DNA of 64,000 nt from F23-B02 sp963625685. Its GTDB lineage: Bacteria > Bacillota > Clostridia > Oscillospirales > Oscillospiraceae. Shown piece after piece: positions 34,548 through 42,021 of the stretch; the first letter of the stretch is position 1, and the number at the start of each line of letters is the position of its first letter. A program made the translations under genes and the position numbers. The DNA is taken from assembly GCA_963625685.1 (NCBI GenBank), contig CAVFTR010000001.1, positions 1 to 64,000 of the forward strand, in the 5' to 3' direction. The notes below the pieces were generated by a model. It saw nothing but the letters and a program-made list of their open reading frames with translations, ran no database searches and was not told the origin of the DNA.

Positions 34548-35327
34548 ATGAAATACAGCTTTGACAGTCAGAACAAATGCAGCGAGCCGAGGTATGTTTT
34601 CTTCCATGTGCCTCATGACGGCAGCCTGTTTCCCGAAGAGCTTATGGACTCTGTCTGCGTAGCGCGTGAAGAATTCATGCGCTACCATGACAAAATGCGT
34701 GACGTCGATGTAAGACGCATGATACCGGAAGAATATCTTAACAGCTCGGAGTGCTTTGAGGTGAGCCGTCTGCTCTGCGACGTTGAGCGCTTCATCGGGC
34801 CGCAGGAAATAATGGAGCGCTACGGCATGGGCTTCTGCTATGAGAAGGCCTATGACGGCAAAACGATCAAGCACGCAGACGAGGCGGCAAGGCTTGCCGC
34901 ACGCAGGTATTACGATGCGCATCACAGGAAGCTCTGCGATGTATGCGCCGAACACCAAAGGGTGCTGTTTTTCGATATGCACAGCTATTCCGACGAGCTC
35001 ATACAGCCGCATGCGGCAATGCGCAATACGCCGGATATCTGCATCGGAACGGACAAAGGCTTCACTCCGCCGCTTTTGAGCGGGATAATACGCAGCATCT
35101 TCTCGGAGCTCGGCTTCAGCACGGCGGAAAACGCCCCGTATGCGGGAGTTTATGTCCCCGAAAATGTGCTGTACGGGCAGAGCGGCTGTGATTTTGCAGG
35201 CGTCATGCTGGAGTTTAACAGGCGATGCTACTGCGATGCCGAAGGCCATTCTGTAAACAGCCGGCTCGAACTGATAAAAAACGCGGTACGCAGGATCATC
35301 TCCCGCTGCGGCTCACTGTGCCTGTAG
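34548..35327 (+). CDS. N-formylglutamate amidohydrolase-like protein
   Basis: A 259-residue protein of the N-formylglutamate amidohydrolase family: FFHVPHDGSLFPEEL near 18-32 (the zinc-binding HVPHDG/HSG motif), DVDVRRMIP near 53, and FDMHSYSDEL near 138-147. Family enzymes free glutamate from formylglutamate in histidine breakdown or act on related amides; no hut genes are nearby. The ATG at 34548 has AAAAGGAG upstream. Control by a SAM-type riboswitch suggests a substrate tied to methionine or SAM metabolism rather than histidine (inference). Confidence 0.8.
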   Translation: MKYSFDSQNKCSEPRYVFFHVPHDGSLFPEELMDSVCVAREEFMRYHDKMRDVDVRRMIPEEYLNSSECFEVSRLLCDVERFIGPQEIMERYGMGFCYEKAYDGKTIKHADEAARLAARRYYDAHHRKLCDVCAEHQRVLFFDMHSYSDELIQPHAAMRNTPDICIGTDKGFTPPLLSGIIRSIFSELGFSTAENAPYAGVYVPENVLYGQSGCDFAGVMLEFNRRCYCDAEGHSVNSRLELIKNAVRRIISRCGSLCL

Positions 35328-35420
35328 GCTCATTCAAAATATCGGTTTACCGGTTCGCGCTATGCGTGAATGGGCAGACCGATATGCGGTTAGTTATTTG
35401 AAGCTATAATACTTTCCGCC

Positions 35421-35525
35421 ATGTATAGCATGTATGGTACAATACTGTACCGGGGACTACACGAGGCATATCCGGAGCTGGGCGAAAAGGTAATTATCGA
35501 TTACCTCAGAAAGTGCGGCGGCTGA
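35421..35525 (+). CDS. Possible 34-residue small protein
   Basis: A short frame (starting MYSMYGTILYRG and ending YLRKCGG) lies between the amidohydrolase and the WYL genes. The sequence is protein-like in composition, but there is no convincing ribosome site (only CCGCC before the ATG). A TATAAT-like box overlaps the region just upstream. It could be a real peptide, a gene remnant or chance. Confidence 0.25.
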   Translation: MYSMYGTILYRGLHEAYPELGEKVIIDYLRKCGG

Positions 35526-35586
35526 GAGCATGCCGCAAAACGGCGCCTTGCAGCGGAAAATACACAAAAAATGAGAGGGTGAGAGC

Positions 35587-36843
35587 GTGGCATACAGCGA
35601 GCTTATAAAGAGCTTCAGGCGTATTCGGGAATACATGCGGGAGTTCTATGTTTACGGCTTCAAAAGCCGCGACGAATATACGGGCAAAAGCGCCCGCTCG
35701 TATGACGACGAGCGGCGCAGGCTGGAAAGCTGGCTGGGCGGCTATATGCAGTTCCGGCAGACCCCGGAGGGCAAAAACGTCTTTCTGTCCATCGACAGCC
35801 GCACCTCAAGGCATAATCCGCTGTATGCCGCGTGGAAGGCAAAAAGCTTTACCGACGGCGATATAACGCTGCACTTTATCCTATTTGATATCCTGCACTC
35901 GCCGGATATCTCGCTGCCGCTGACCGAGATCACCGACGCAGTCGACGGCTGTCTGCTTTCCTTTGACGAGCCGAGACTGTTCGATCCCTCGACGGTGCGG
36001 AAAAAGCTGAACGAATACGTCTCGCTCGGGCTCATCGTCTCCGAAAAGCGCGGAAGGACGATGTATTACCGGCGCGCTGCCGACGCGGGGCCGTGCGGCA
36101 CGGACATACTGGACTTCTTCTCGGAGACCGCGCCCTGCGGGGTCATCGGCTCCTACCTGCTCGACAGGGCGGCTCCCCACGACGGGCACTTTGCGTTCAA
36201 GCATCATTACATAAGCTCGGCAATGGACAGTGAGATCGTCTGCTCGCTGCTCGCCGCCATATCCGAAAAAAGGAGCCTCACGCTCGAGACGATAAACCGG
36301 GGCAGGGGCAGAATAAGCGAAAGCCGTGTCGTCCCGCTGCGGCTCATGATAAGCGTGCAGAGCGGAAGACAGTATCTTATGGCATATACGCCGCGATTTG
36401 ACCGCATCGCTCCGTTCAGAACGGACAACATCGTGTCGGTAAAGCCGGATGAGGTATCGGAGCGCTTTGACGAGCTCCGGAAAAGGCTCGACGATATGGC
36501 CGCGCACATGTGGGGCGTCAGCACCAAAAGCAGCTCGGGCGCGCCGATGGAGCACGTTGAATTTACCGTGCGCTACGCCCCCGACGAAACGCACATACAC
36601 GGCCGCCTTGAGCGGGAAAAGCGCTGCGGCAAGGTCGAGCGGCTCGGCAACAGCAGCAGCAGGTTCAGCGCGGATGTGTTCGACGCGTCCGAGCTCGTGC
36701 CGTGGATCAGGAGCTTTATCTGCCGCATTACAGAGCTGAGCTTTTCAAACAAGGAGCTTCAGGAGCGGTTCGAGAACGATTTAAGGGAAATGTACGCCCT
36801 TTACGGACTGGAAGGAGGCGAGACGGCAGATGATCTTCAGTGA
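35587..36843 (+). CDS. WYL domain transcriptional regulator (first of pair)
   Basis: A 418-residue regulator starting at GTG 35587 after GAGGGTGAG. Residues about 100-165 look like a winged HTH (STVRKKLNEYVSLGLIVSEKRGRTMYYRR), about 215-300 a WYL ligand domain, and about 325-410 a WCX-type C-terminal extension. WYL domains often sense nucleic-acid or nucleotide ligands and control defence and DNA/RNA-damage genes. It overlaps the next WYL gene by 14 bases, and both precede the DUF2828-rtcB genes. It probably controls them (inference). Confidence 0.85.
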   Translation: MAYSELIKSFRRIREYMREFYVYGFKSRDEYTGKSARSYDDERRRLESWLGGYMQFRQTPEGKNVFLSIDSRTSRHNPLYAAWKAKSFTDGDITLHFILFDILHSPDISLPLTEITDAVDGCLLSFDEPRLFDPSTVRKKLNEYVSLGLIVSEKRGRTMYYRRAADAGPCGTDILDFFSETAPCGVIGSYLLDRAAPHDGHFAFKHHYISSAMDSEIVCSLLAAISEKRSLTLETINRGRGRISESRVVPLRLMISVQSGRQYLMAYTPRFDRIAPFRTDNIVSVKPDEVSERFDELRKRLDDMAAHMWGVSTKSSSGAPMEHVEFTVRYAPDETHIHGRLEREKRCGKVERLGNSSSRFSADVFDASELVPWIRSFICRITELSFSNKELQERFENDLREMYALYGLEGGETADDLQ

Positions 36844-37741
36844 GCTTTACGGAGCATATTACAAAGCCGTCGCCGCCGTCATCACGGAGGCGGTAAAGCG
36901 CCCTCTGCATAAAAACGAGCTCAGAGCCATTATTGAGAAAAACGCCTTCGGCGAGAGCGTTCTCAATATCGAGCCCGCGATCTGCGGGGAAAGATGGCAG
37001 CTCATCCGCTCGGACGGAACGACGCCGCTGAAGCATGCGCCGACGCTGCCGCTGACGACCCTGGAAAAGCGCTGGCTCAGGGCGATCGCGCTCGACCCGA
37101 GGATAAGGCTGTTTTCGGATGAGCTGCCTGACTTTCCGGATGTCCGGCCGCTGTTTGAGCCGGAGGATATATCCGTATTTGATAAATATTCCGACGGAGA
37201 CCCTTATGAGTCCGAGACCTACATACGAAACTTCCGTCTGATACTGGGCGCCATAAAGGAGCGCAGGCCTCTCCGCATAGACTCGATAAACCGAAGAGGC
37301 AATGTCGTCCACATGGTGCTTATGCCGGAATATCTTGAGTATTCCGAGAAGGACGATAAATTCCGGCTGATAGGCTCCGGATGCAGATACGGCGAGACCG
37401 TAAATCTCGCAAGGCTCGTGGGCTGCAGGCCGTATAACAGGCCGCTTGAAACAGCCCCCGGGACGAAGGAGCGCAGGGCTAAGGAAAAAGTGGTGTTTGA
37501 GCTGTACGACCGGAGAAAAGCCCTGGAGCGCGTCCTCATGCACTTCGCGCATTTTGAAAAAGAGGCCGAGAGGATATCCGAGGATAAGTACAGGGTCACG
37601 GTCTCATACGACAGGGACGATGAAGTCGAGATGGTCATTCGGATACTTTCCTTTGGGCCGATGATAAAGGTGACGGCGCCCGAGCGCTTCGTCGAGCTAA
37701 TTAAAGTAAGGCTTCTGAGTCAGAAAAGCTGCGGACACTAA
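36830..37741 (+). CDS. WYL domain protein (second of pair)
   Basis: A 303-residue protein translated from within the end of the previous gene (14-base overlap). It has an N-terminal region of its own type (LPLTTLEKRWLRAIALDPRIRLF near 78-100), a WYL domain near 130-210 (RRPLRIDSINRRGNVVHMVLMP) and a C-terminal extension. The N-terminal DNA-binding part is not obvious, so it may act as partner of the first WYL protein. Its transcript ends in a strong terminator directly before the non-coding RNA region. Confidence 0.82.
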   Translation: MIFSELYGAYYKAVAAVITEAVKRPLHKNELRAIIEKNAFGESVLNIEPAICGERWQLIRSDGTTPLKHAPTLPLTTLEKRWLRAIALDPRIRLFSDELPDFPDVRPLFEPEDISVFDKYSDGDPYESETYIRNFRLILGAIKERRPLRIDSINRRGNVVHMVLMPEYLEYSEKDDKFRLIGSGCRYGETVNLARLVGCRPYNRPLETAPGTKERRAKEKVVFELYDRRKALERVLMHFAHFEKEAERISEDKYRVTVSYDRDDEVEMVIRILSFGPMIKVTAPERFVELIKVRLLSQKSCGH

Positions 37742-37760
37742 GCTGTTCGCAGCTTTTTTT
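37727..37760 (+). terminator. Terminator after the WYL genes
   Basis: AGCTGCGGAC pairs with GTTCGCAGCT around an 8-base loop and is followed by eight T. The stem begins within the last codons of the second WYL gene. It separates the regulators from the RNA/DUF2828/rtcB unit, so the latter needs its own promoter. Confidence 0.88.
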
Positions 37761-37785
37761 CCATGATAAAGGGCTGCGGTGCAGC

Positions 37786-37791
37786 TATAAT
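37786..37791 (+). promoter_or_regulatory. Candidate -10 box of the RNA-repair transcript
   Basis: A perfect TATAAT at 37786-37791 lies about 40 bases before the first structured RNA. The -35 region (near ATGATA) is poor, as expected for a promoter that needs an activator such as the WYL proteins. Confidence 0.5.
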
Positions 37792-37833
37792 AAGGCCGTG
37801 ATCAGGAGAACAGAAGGATCTCAAGATCACATA

Positions 37834-37930
37834 AAGACGCCCACAGCAAGCGATATCTTCCATATCTATATGTTTAATGCAAAGATTATGCCGCTCTTTT
37901 TATCGGAAGAGCAGACAAAGGCGGCGTCTT
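37834..37930 (+). ncRNA. Structured RNA 1 upstream of the DUF2828-rtcB genes
   Basis: AAGACGCC (37834-37841) pairs perfectly with GGCGTCTT (37923-37930), enclosing 81 bases with an inner GCTCTT/AAGAGC hairpin. The start after the closing stem (CACAGCAAGCGAT) resembles that of RNA 2 (TTACAGCAATCAACGAT), so the two may be related, like tandem YrlB/YrlA RNAs. No coding frame is seen. It may be transcribed and processed with RNA 2. Confidence 0.5.
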
Positions 37931-37936
37931 GTACTA

Positions 37937-38037
37937 AAGGCCCTTACAGCAATCAACGATAGTCGAAAAATATCAGACAGGCGGCTCGTAACCGCCGTGA
38001 ATGGGTCAGCATCCCATGCATCGGGCCTTGTTTTTTT
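37937..38037 (+). ncRNA. tRNA-like / Y-RNA-like RNA 2
   Basis: AAGGCCC (37937-37943) closes with GGGCCTT (38023-38029), followed by T7. Inside, GGCGG-CTCGTAA-CCGCC (37980-37996) has the exact size of an anticodon arm with U33 and A37, and ATGGG-TCAGCAT-CCCAT (38001-38017) the size of a T arm, but its loop lacks the TTCRA consensus and the D-side region is long (37944-37979). It is therefore a tRNA mimic rather than a tRNA. Bacterial Y RNAs of the YrlA type have such a tRNA-like module and lie beside Ro60 orthologues, as here. Confidence 0.6.
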
Positions 38038-38060
38038 ATTATCTGAAGGGAGTGAGTTTC

Positions 38061-39551
38061 ATGCTGGAGTACATAAAGCAGGAAGCAAATATGACAAGGA
38101 CAGAAAACGGCGCCGCCTCATATGCATCCACGGGCTCCGGGTGCCTTGACCTCTTTGCGTCCATCGGCGCACTGCGCAGGGAGAGCGGCGCGGAGATCGT
38201 AAGACGATTTGCGCGCGCGTATTCCGAAGACCCCGATGCGGCAATGAAGCTGCTCTTTTTTGCGAGAGATATCCGCGGCGGCCTCGGCGAGCGGCGCGTG
38301 TTTCGCGTTATCCTCGCCTGGCTTGCCGAAAACGAGCGCGCGTCCGTCCTTAAAAATCTGGAATTTGTCTCGGAGTTCGGCCGCTTTGACGATCTTCTCG
38401 CTCTTATGGGCACGCCCTGCGAGAAGGAGATGCTTTCCGTCGTGAAAAGCCGGTTCGACAGGGATATGGCGGCCTTGAGCAAGGCTCAGGGCGTTTCGCT
38501 GCTTGCCAAGTGGCTGCCGTCGGTCAACACCTCCAACAGGGAAGCCAGAAGAAACGCCCGGAAGATCGCAGAGGCCCTCGGCCTTTCCTGCGCCGGATAC
38601 AGAAAGGCGCTGTCCGCTCTCCGCGCGAAGATATGTATCATAGAGAACAATCTCCGCGAAAGGGACTACAGCTTCAACTACGGGATGCAGCCGTCGAGGG
38701 CACTGTTTAAGTACAAAAAGGCGTTTGCCCGAAACGACTGCGCGCGCTACAGTGATTTTCTGCTCGCGGTGAGCTGCGGCGATGCCGTTATGCATACAGA
38801 TAATGTAGCGCCCTATGAGCTCGTGGCTCCGTATCTCATAACGGACTGGCGTGACGTGAACGACAGCTTTATGCGGGATATAACGCCTGCTGAAAAGGAC
38901 GCGCTCAACGCCGCCTGGGCGTCTCTGCCGTCATTCGGCAGCCATGAGGACGCGCTGGCGGTGATAGATACCTCGGGCTCAATGTACTGCGCCGCCAAGC
39001 CCCTTCCCGCCGCTGTCGCCCTTTCTCTCGGACTGTACTTTGCAGAGCATAACACAGGCGCCTTCAGAAATCATTTTATCGAATTTTCCGCGCGGCCTCA
39101 GCTTATTGAGCTCAAGGGCGAGACCTTTGCCGACCGGCTCAGGTACGCGGCGTCCTTTAATGAGATCGCAAACACGGATATCGAAGCCGTATTTGATCTT
39201 ATCCTGAGCGCGGCGGTAAGAAACGATGTTCCGCAGAGCGAGCTGCCCGCAAAGCTCATCATTATTTCCGACATGGAGTTCGACTGCTGCATGGAAAACG
39301 CGTCCGCCGTGAATTTCAAGAATGCGCAGACGAAATACGAAGCCCATGGCTATAAGCTTCCTCAGGTCGTTTTCTGGAATGTCGCGAGCAGGAACCGGCA
39401 GCAGCCCGTTACGCAGAACGAACAGGGCGCAGCGCTCGTTTCGGGCGTTACGCCGCGCATTTTCTCCATGCTTGCCGGCGGGCTCGTTTCCCCCTATGCC
39501 TTCATGATGGAGGTGCTGGGAAGCGAGCGCTATGCGAGGATAGCGGCATAG
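38061..39551 (+). CDS. DUF2828 protein with C-terminal von Willebrand A domain (Ro60-like architecture)
   Basis: A 496-residue protein. The ATG at 38061 follows AAGGGAG; an earlier ATG at 38001 lies within the non-coding RNA and is unlikely. Residues about 10-230 are helical (ENGAASYASTGSGCLDLF, RDIRGGLGERRVFR, SLLAKWLPSVNTSN), typical of DUF2828. From about 298 a vWA domain shows the MIDAS motif DTSGSM near 303, a Thr near 375 and IISDMEFD near 410. A helical ring plus vWA is also the plan of Ro60/Rsr, which holds Y RNA and misfolded RNA. The RNA genes upstream and rtcB 37 bp downstream support a role in RNA handling (inference). Confidence 0.85.
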   Translation: MLEYIKQEANMTRTENGAASYASTGSGCLDLFASIGALRRESGAEIVRRFARAYSEDPDAAMKLLFFARDIRGGLGERRVFRVILAWLAENERASVLKNLEFVSEFGRFDDLLALMGTPCEKEMLSVVKSRFDRDMAALSKAQGVSLLAKWLPSVNTSNREARRNARKIAEALGLSCAGYRKALSALRAKICIIENNLRERDYSFNYGMQPSRALFKYKKAFARNDCARYSDFLLAVSCGDAVMHTDNVAPYELVAPYLITDWRDVNDSFMRDITPAEKDALNAAWASLPSFGSHEDALAVIDTSGSMYCAAKPLPAAVALSLGLYFAEHNTGAFRNHFIEFSARPQLIELKGETFADRLRYAASFNEIANTDIEAVFDLILSAAVRNDVPQSELPAKLIIISDMEFDCCMENASAVNFKNAQTKYEAHGYKLPQVVFWNVASRNRQQPVTQNEQGAALVSGVTPRIFSMLAGGLVSPYAFMMEVLGSERYARIAA

Positions 39552-39588
39552 CTGTCAGACCGGCTCATTTTATGAAAGGGCTCAGGAT

Positions 39589-40827
39589 ATGCTTGAGATA
39601 AAGGGAAGCGTAAGCACCGCCGTCTGCTATGCGAAGGTGATCGAGGACGGCGCGATCGAGCAGATACGCAGGATGTGCGACTGTGAGCTGACAAGAGGCA
39701 GCCGCATACGCATCATGCCCGACGTCCACGCCGGCAAGGGCTGCACGATCGGGACCACCATGACCGTTGCCGGAAAGGTCTGCCCGAATATAGTCGGTGT
39801 GGATATCGGCTGCGGCATGTATACCGTCAGGCTCGCAGAAGCCGAGCTTGACTTTGAAAAGATCGACGAAGCGGCGCACTTCATTCCGTCGGGAATGAAT
39901 ACATGGGAGGGCCGCACAGAGAGATTTGATCTGACAGGCCTTAGATGCTGCCGTGATCTCCGGGATACAAGGCGGCTCGAGCGCTCGCTCGGGACGCTCG
40001 GCGGCGGGAACCACTTCATAGAGATAGACCGCGCCTCGGACGGAGCGTATTATCTTGTGATCCACTCCGGCAGCAGGAATCTCGGCAAGCAGGTGGCGGA
40101 GCTGTATCAGCGGCTGGCCGTTGACCTCCACGCAGGGAAGGAGGACTACTTCCTTCGCAGAGACGAGATCATCCGGACCTGTAAGGCGGAGGGCCGCCGC
40201 AGGGAGATCCAAACGGCTCTGGACGCTCTGGAAAAAGAGTATAATGCGAAGGAGCCGGATGCTCCGAGCGATCTTTGCTGGCTCTACGGCTCCTTTCTGG
40301 ACGACTATCTGCACGACGTTGAGATATGTCAGCGCTTTGCCCGAAGAAGCCGCGAAAAGATGGCCGAGATAATTCTCGGGAGAACGGGAATTACGGGCCT
40401 CGAGTCGTTCCACACGATCCATAACTATATCGATACGGACGAGATGATCCTTCGCAAGGGCGCGATAGCCGCACACGCCGGAGAAAAGGTGCTCATACCT
40501 GTCAACATGCGTGACGGCTCCATTATTGCCGTCGGAAAAGGCGATCCGGAGTGGAACTTCTCCGCGCCGCACGGAGCCGGACGCATCATGTCACGCACGA
40601 AGGCCAAGGAAAGCCTGAGCTTAGCCGATTACAAAGCCGCGATGGAGGGCATTTACACAACATCCGTAAGTGCATCTACCATCGACGAGGCCCCGATGGC
40701 ATACAAGCCCATAGACGATATCATCGACGTTATCAGAGATTCAGTCGATATCATCGACGTCATGAAGCCGGTATATAACTTCAAGGCTCCGGAGAATGAG
40801 CTCCCGTGGAAGAAAAATAAAACTTGA
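39589..40827 (+). CDS. rtcB: RtcB family RNA-splicing ligase
   Basis: A 412-residue RtcB, the ligase that joins RNA 2',3'-cyclic phosphate (or 3'-phosphate) to 5'-OH ends using GTP and Mn2+. MPDVHAGKGCTIG near 43-55, GVDIGCGM near 68-75 (metal Cys), LGGGNHFIE near 140-148, and the guanylated His328 in SAPHGAGR are present. It is of the shorter bacterial subclass. No archease or RtcA lies beside it. It follows the DUF2828 gene closely, so both are probably co-transcribed. It likely repairs tRNAs cut by ribotoxins or stress nucleases. Confidence 0.93.
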   Translation: MLEIKGSVSTAVCYAKVIEDGAIEQIRRMCDCELTRGSRIRIMPDVHAGKGCTIGTTMTVAGKVCPNIVGVDIGCGMYTVRLAEAELDFEKIDEAAHFIPSGMNTWEGRTERFDLTGLRCCRDLRDTRRLERSLGTLGGGNHFIEIDRASDGAYYLVIHSGSRNLGKQVAELYQRLAVDLHAGKEDYFLRRDEIIRTCKAEGRRREIQTALDALEKEYNAKEPDAPSDLCWLYGSFLDDYLHDVEICQRFARRSREKMAEIILGRTGITGLESFHTIHNYIDTDEMILRKGAIAAHAGEKVLIPVNMRDGSIIAVGKGDPEWNFSAPHGAGRIMSRTKAKESLSLADYKAAMEGIYTTSVSASTIDEAPMAYKPIDDIIDVIRDSVDIIDVMKPVYNFKAPENELPWKKNKT

Positions 40828-40840
40828 AATTATATTTTAT

Positions 40841-40887
40841 AAGCTGACGGGAGCCGAACCATGCAATGGCTCGGCTCCCGTCAGCTT
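40841..40887. terminator. Bidirectional terminator after rtcB
   Basis: AAGCTGACGGGAGCCGA (40841-40857) pairs without mismatch with TCGGCTCCCGTCAGCTT (40871-40887), and CCATGCAATGG pairs within the loop. It serves both rtcB and the convergent small operon. Confidence 0.88.
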
Positions 40888-40897
40888 ATGCTTTATT

Positions 40898-41200
40898 TCA
40901 AAATATACCCCTGTTGTACTTAAACTGTGCGTACAGGATAAAGCCCAGGCCGATGACAAGCGCCGGAATAACAATGAAAGGCATTGCCTTTTCGCTCCAG
41001 AACGTTGTTACAAACGCCGCTATCAAAGATGCCCCGATGATAAGCGTACCTGTGCCGACGGCTCTCCCATGCTTCGGTACATCCTCTTCCTTGACCTTTC
41101 TTCGGTTGTAGGAATGTATTGTGCTGATATTTCCCGTCATGTTCACGATCCCGATGACGGATATGAACACGCCCAAGATCAACAGAGCGATATTATCCAT
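40898..41200 (-). CDS. Small two- to three-helix membrane protein
   Basis: A 100-residue protein with hydrophobic segments at about 4-24, 50-66 and 72-92 and the central motif NISTIHSYNRRKVKEEDVPKHG, as in DUF3784-like membrane proteins of Firmicutes. Function unknown. It is the last gene of a three-gene minus-strand operon with an XRE regulator and a DUF6442-like protein. A GGAGG site precedes the ATG. Confidence 0.75.
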   Translation of the reverse strand: MDNIALLILGVFISVIGIVNMTGNISTIHSYNRRKVKEEDVPKHGRAVGTGTLIIGASLIAAFVTTFWSEKAMPFIVIPALVIGLGFILYAQFKYNRGIF

Positions 41201-41211
41201 TCGCTTCCTCC

Positions 41212-41418
41212 TTAAAAATAAAACAGCTCTTCAAATTTCCTGTCCAGAGCAATGCAGAGGATCAATGCCAGCTTTGCGGTCGGATTGAATTGCCCGGTTT
41301 CAATGGAGCTGATCGTGTTTCTCGACACACCGATCATTTCCGCCAGCTGTGTTTGGGACAGCTTTTTCTCTGCGCGTGCTTCCTTGAGGTTGTTCTTCAA
41401 TTTCAGCTCGTCATTCAT
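41212..41418 (-). CDS. Small XRE-type HTH regulator
   Basis: A 68-residue HTH_3 protein (LSQTQLAEMIGVSRNTISSIE near 20-40, then NPTAKLALILCIALD), the small type common in Firmicutes beside membrane-protein genes. ATG 41418 follows GGAGG and overlaps the stop of the preceding gene by four bases. It probably represses its own operon. Confidence 0.92.
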   Translation of the reverse strand: MNDELKLKNNLKEARAEKKLSQTQLAEMIGVSRNTISSIETGQFNPTAKLALILCIALDRKFEELFYF

Positions 41419-41744
41419 TCCTTGACCTCCGCAAGCCGCAGGATGAAAAAGACAAGAAACATGAGGCACATCGTTAAATAGAGAATGCCAAGGATCAAGT
41501 CGGTTTTTCTCTTTAGACTTGCATACTTTACAAGAGTGTGGGTGGTAAGGATGCTGAAATAAACGACCCACGGACTTAGAAAGTATGTTTTTGTGAAGAT
41601 ACGAAAGATAAGCGTGAGAACAACGCAGACCGTAGCGCCGACACGACCGGCAATGTTTCCCGCCTGCGCGGTCACTTCCATCTCCGCCAAATCCCTGTTT
41701 TTGTTCTCTCTGCGGCTGCTTTCCAAAATCTTCTCTTTATTCAT
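41415..41744 (-). CDS. DUF6442-like membrane protein
   Basis: A 109-residue protein with the cytosolic start MNKEKILESSRRENKNRD and three hydrophobic segments (about 33-50, 56-72, 83-103). It usually pairs with a small XRE regulator, as here. The start at 41744 follows AAAGGGG. An earlier in-frame Met at 41780 (MTRKLGKG) is possible. Function unknown. Confidence 0.75.
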   Translation of the reverse strand: MNKEKILESSRRENKNRDLAEMEVTAQAGNIAGRVGATVCVVLTLIFRIFTKTYFLSPWVVYFSILTTHTLVKYASLKRKTDLILGILYLTMCLMFLVFFILRLAEVKE

Positions 41745-42021
41745 TGAACAGAATCGCCCCTTTCCAAGTTTTCTTGTCATTATTATAACGCCGCCAAGTA
41801 AACTTGTCAACAGATTACTCCGCAATAGTCTTAAGCTGATGGGAGCTGAATGAAAGCAACTTACATATTTTGTTGTTAAGGTGCACAAAAACGGGATTTG
41901 ATAGTGCACAATATGTCGAAAATGTATAAATAAGTTGAAGTTTAATGTTACGAGTGATAATATTATAACATCCAGACTGCGAGGGGACCTGTGTCGCAGT
42001 CAAACGAAACGGGGGAACATT

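Noticed and set aside
37937..38029. A genuine tRNA gene (anticodon CGT, Thr)
   Set aside because: The D region is too long and irregular, the T loop lacks the TTCRA consensus and no CCA follows; it fits a tRNA-like RNA better.
38001..38060. Upstream ATG extending the DUF2828 protein into the RNA region
   Set aside because: The 20 extra residues are encoded by the T-arm-like hairpin and the T7 tract, lack a ribosome site and do not look like DUF2828; ATG 38061 has AAGGGAG.
38061..39551. Calling this gene a TROVE-domain Ro60 orthologue
   Set aside because: The helical part carries DUF2828 motifs (GLGERRVFR, LLAKWLPSVNTSN); similarity to Ro60 is architectural, so only Ro60-like is justified.
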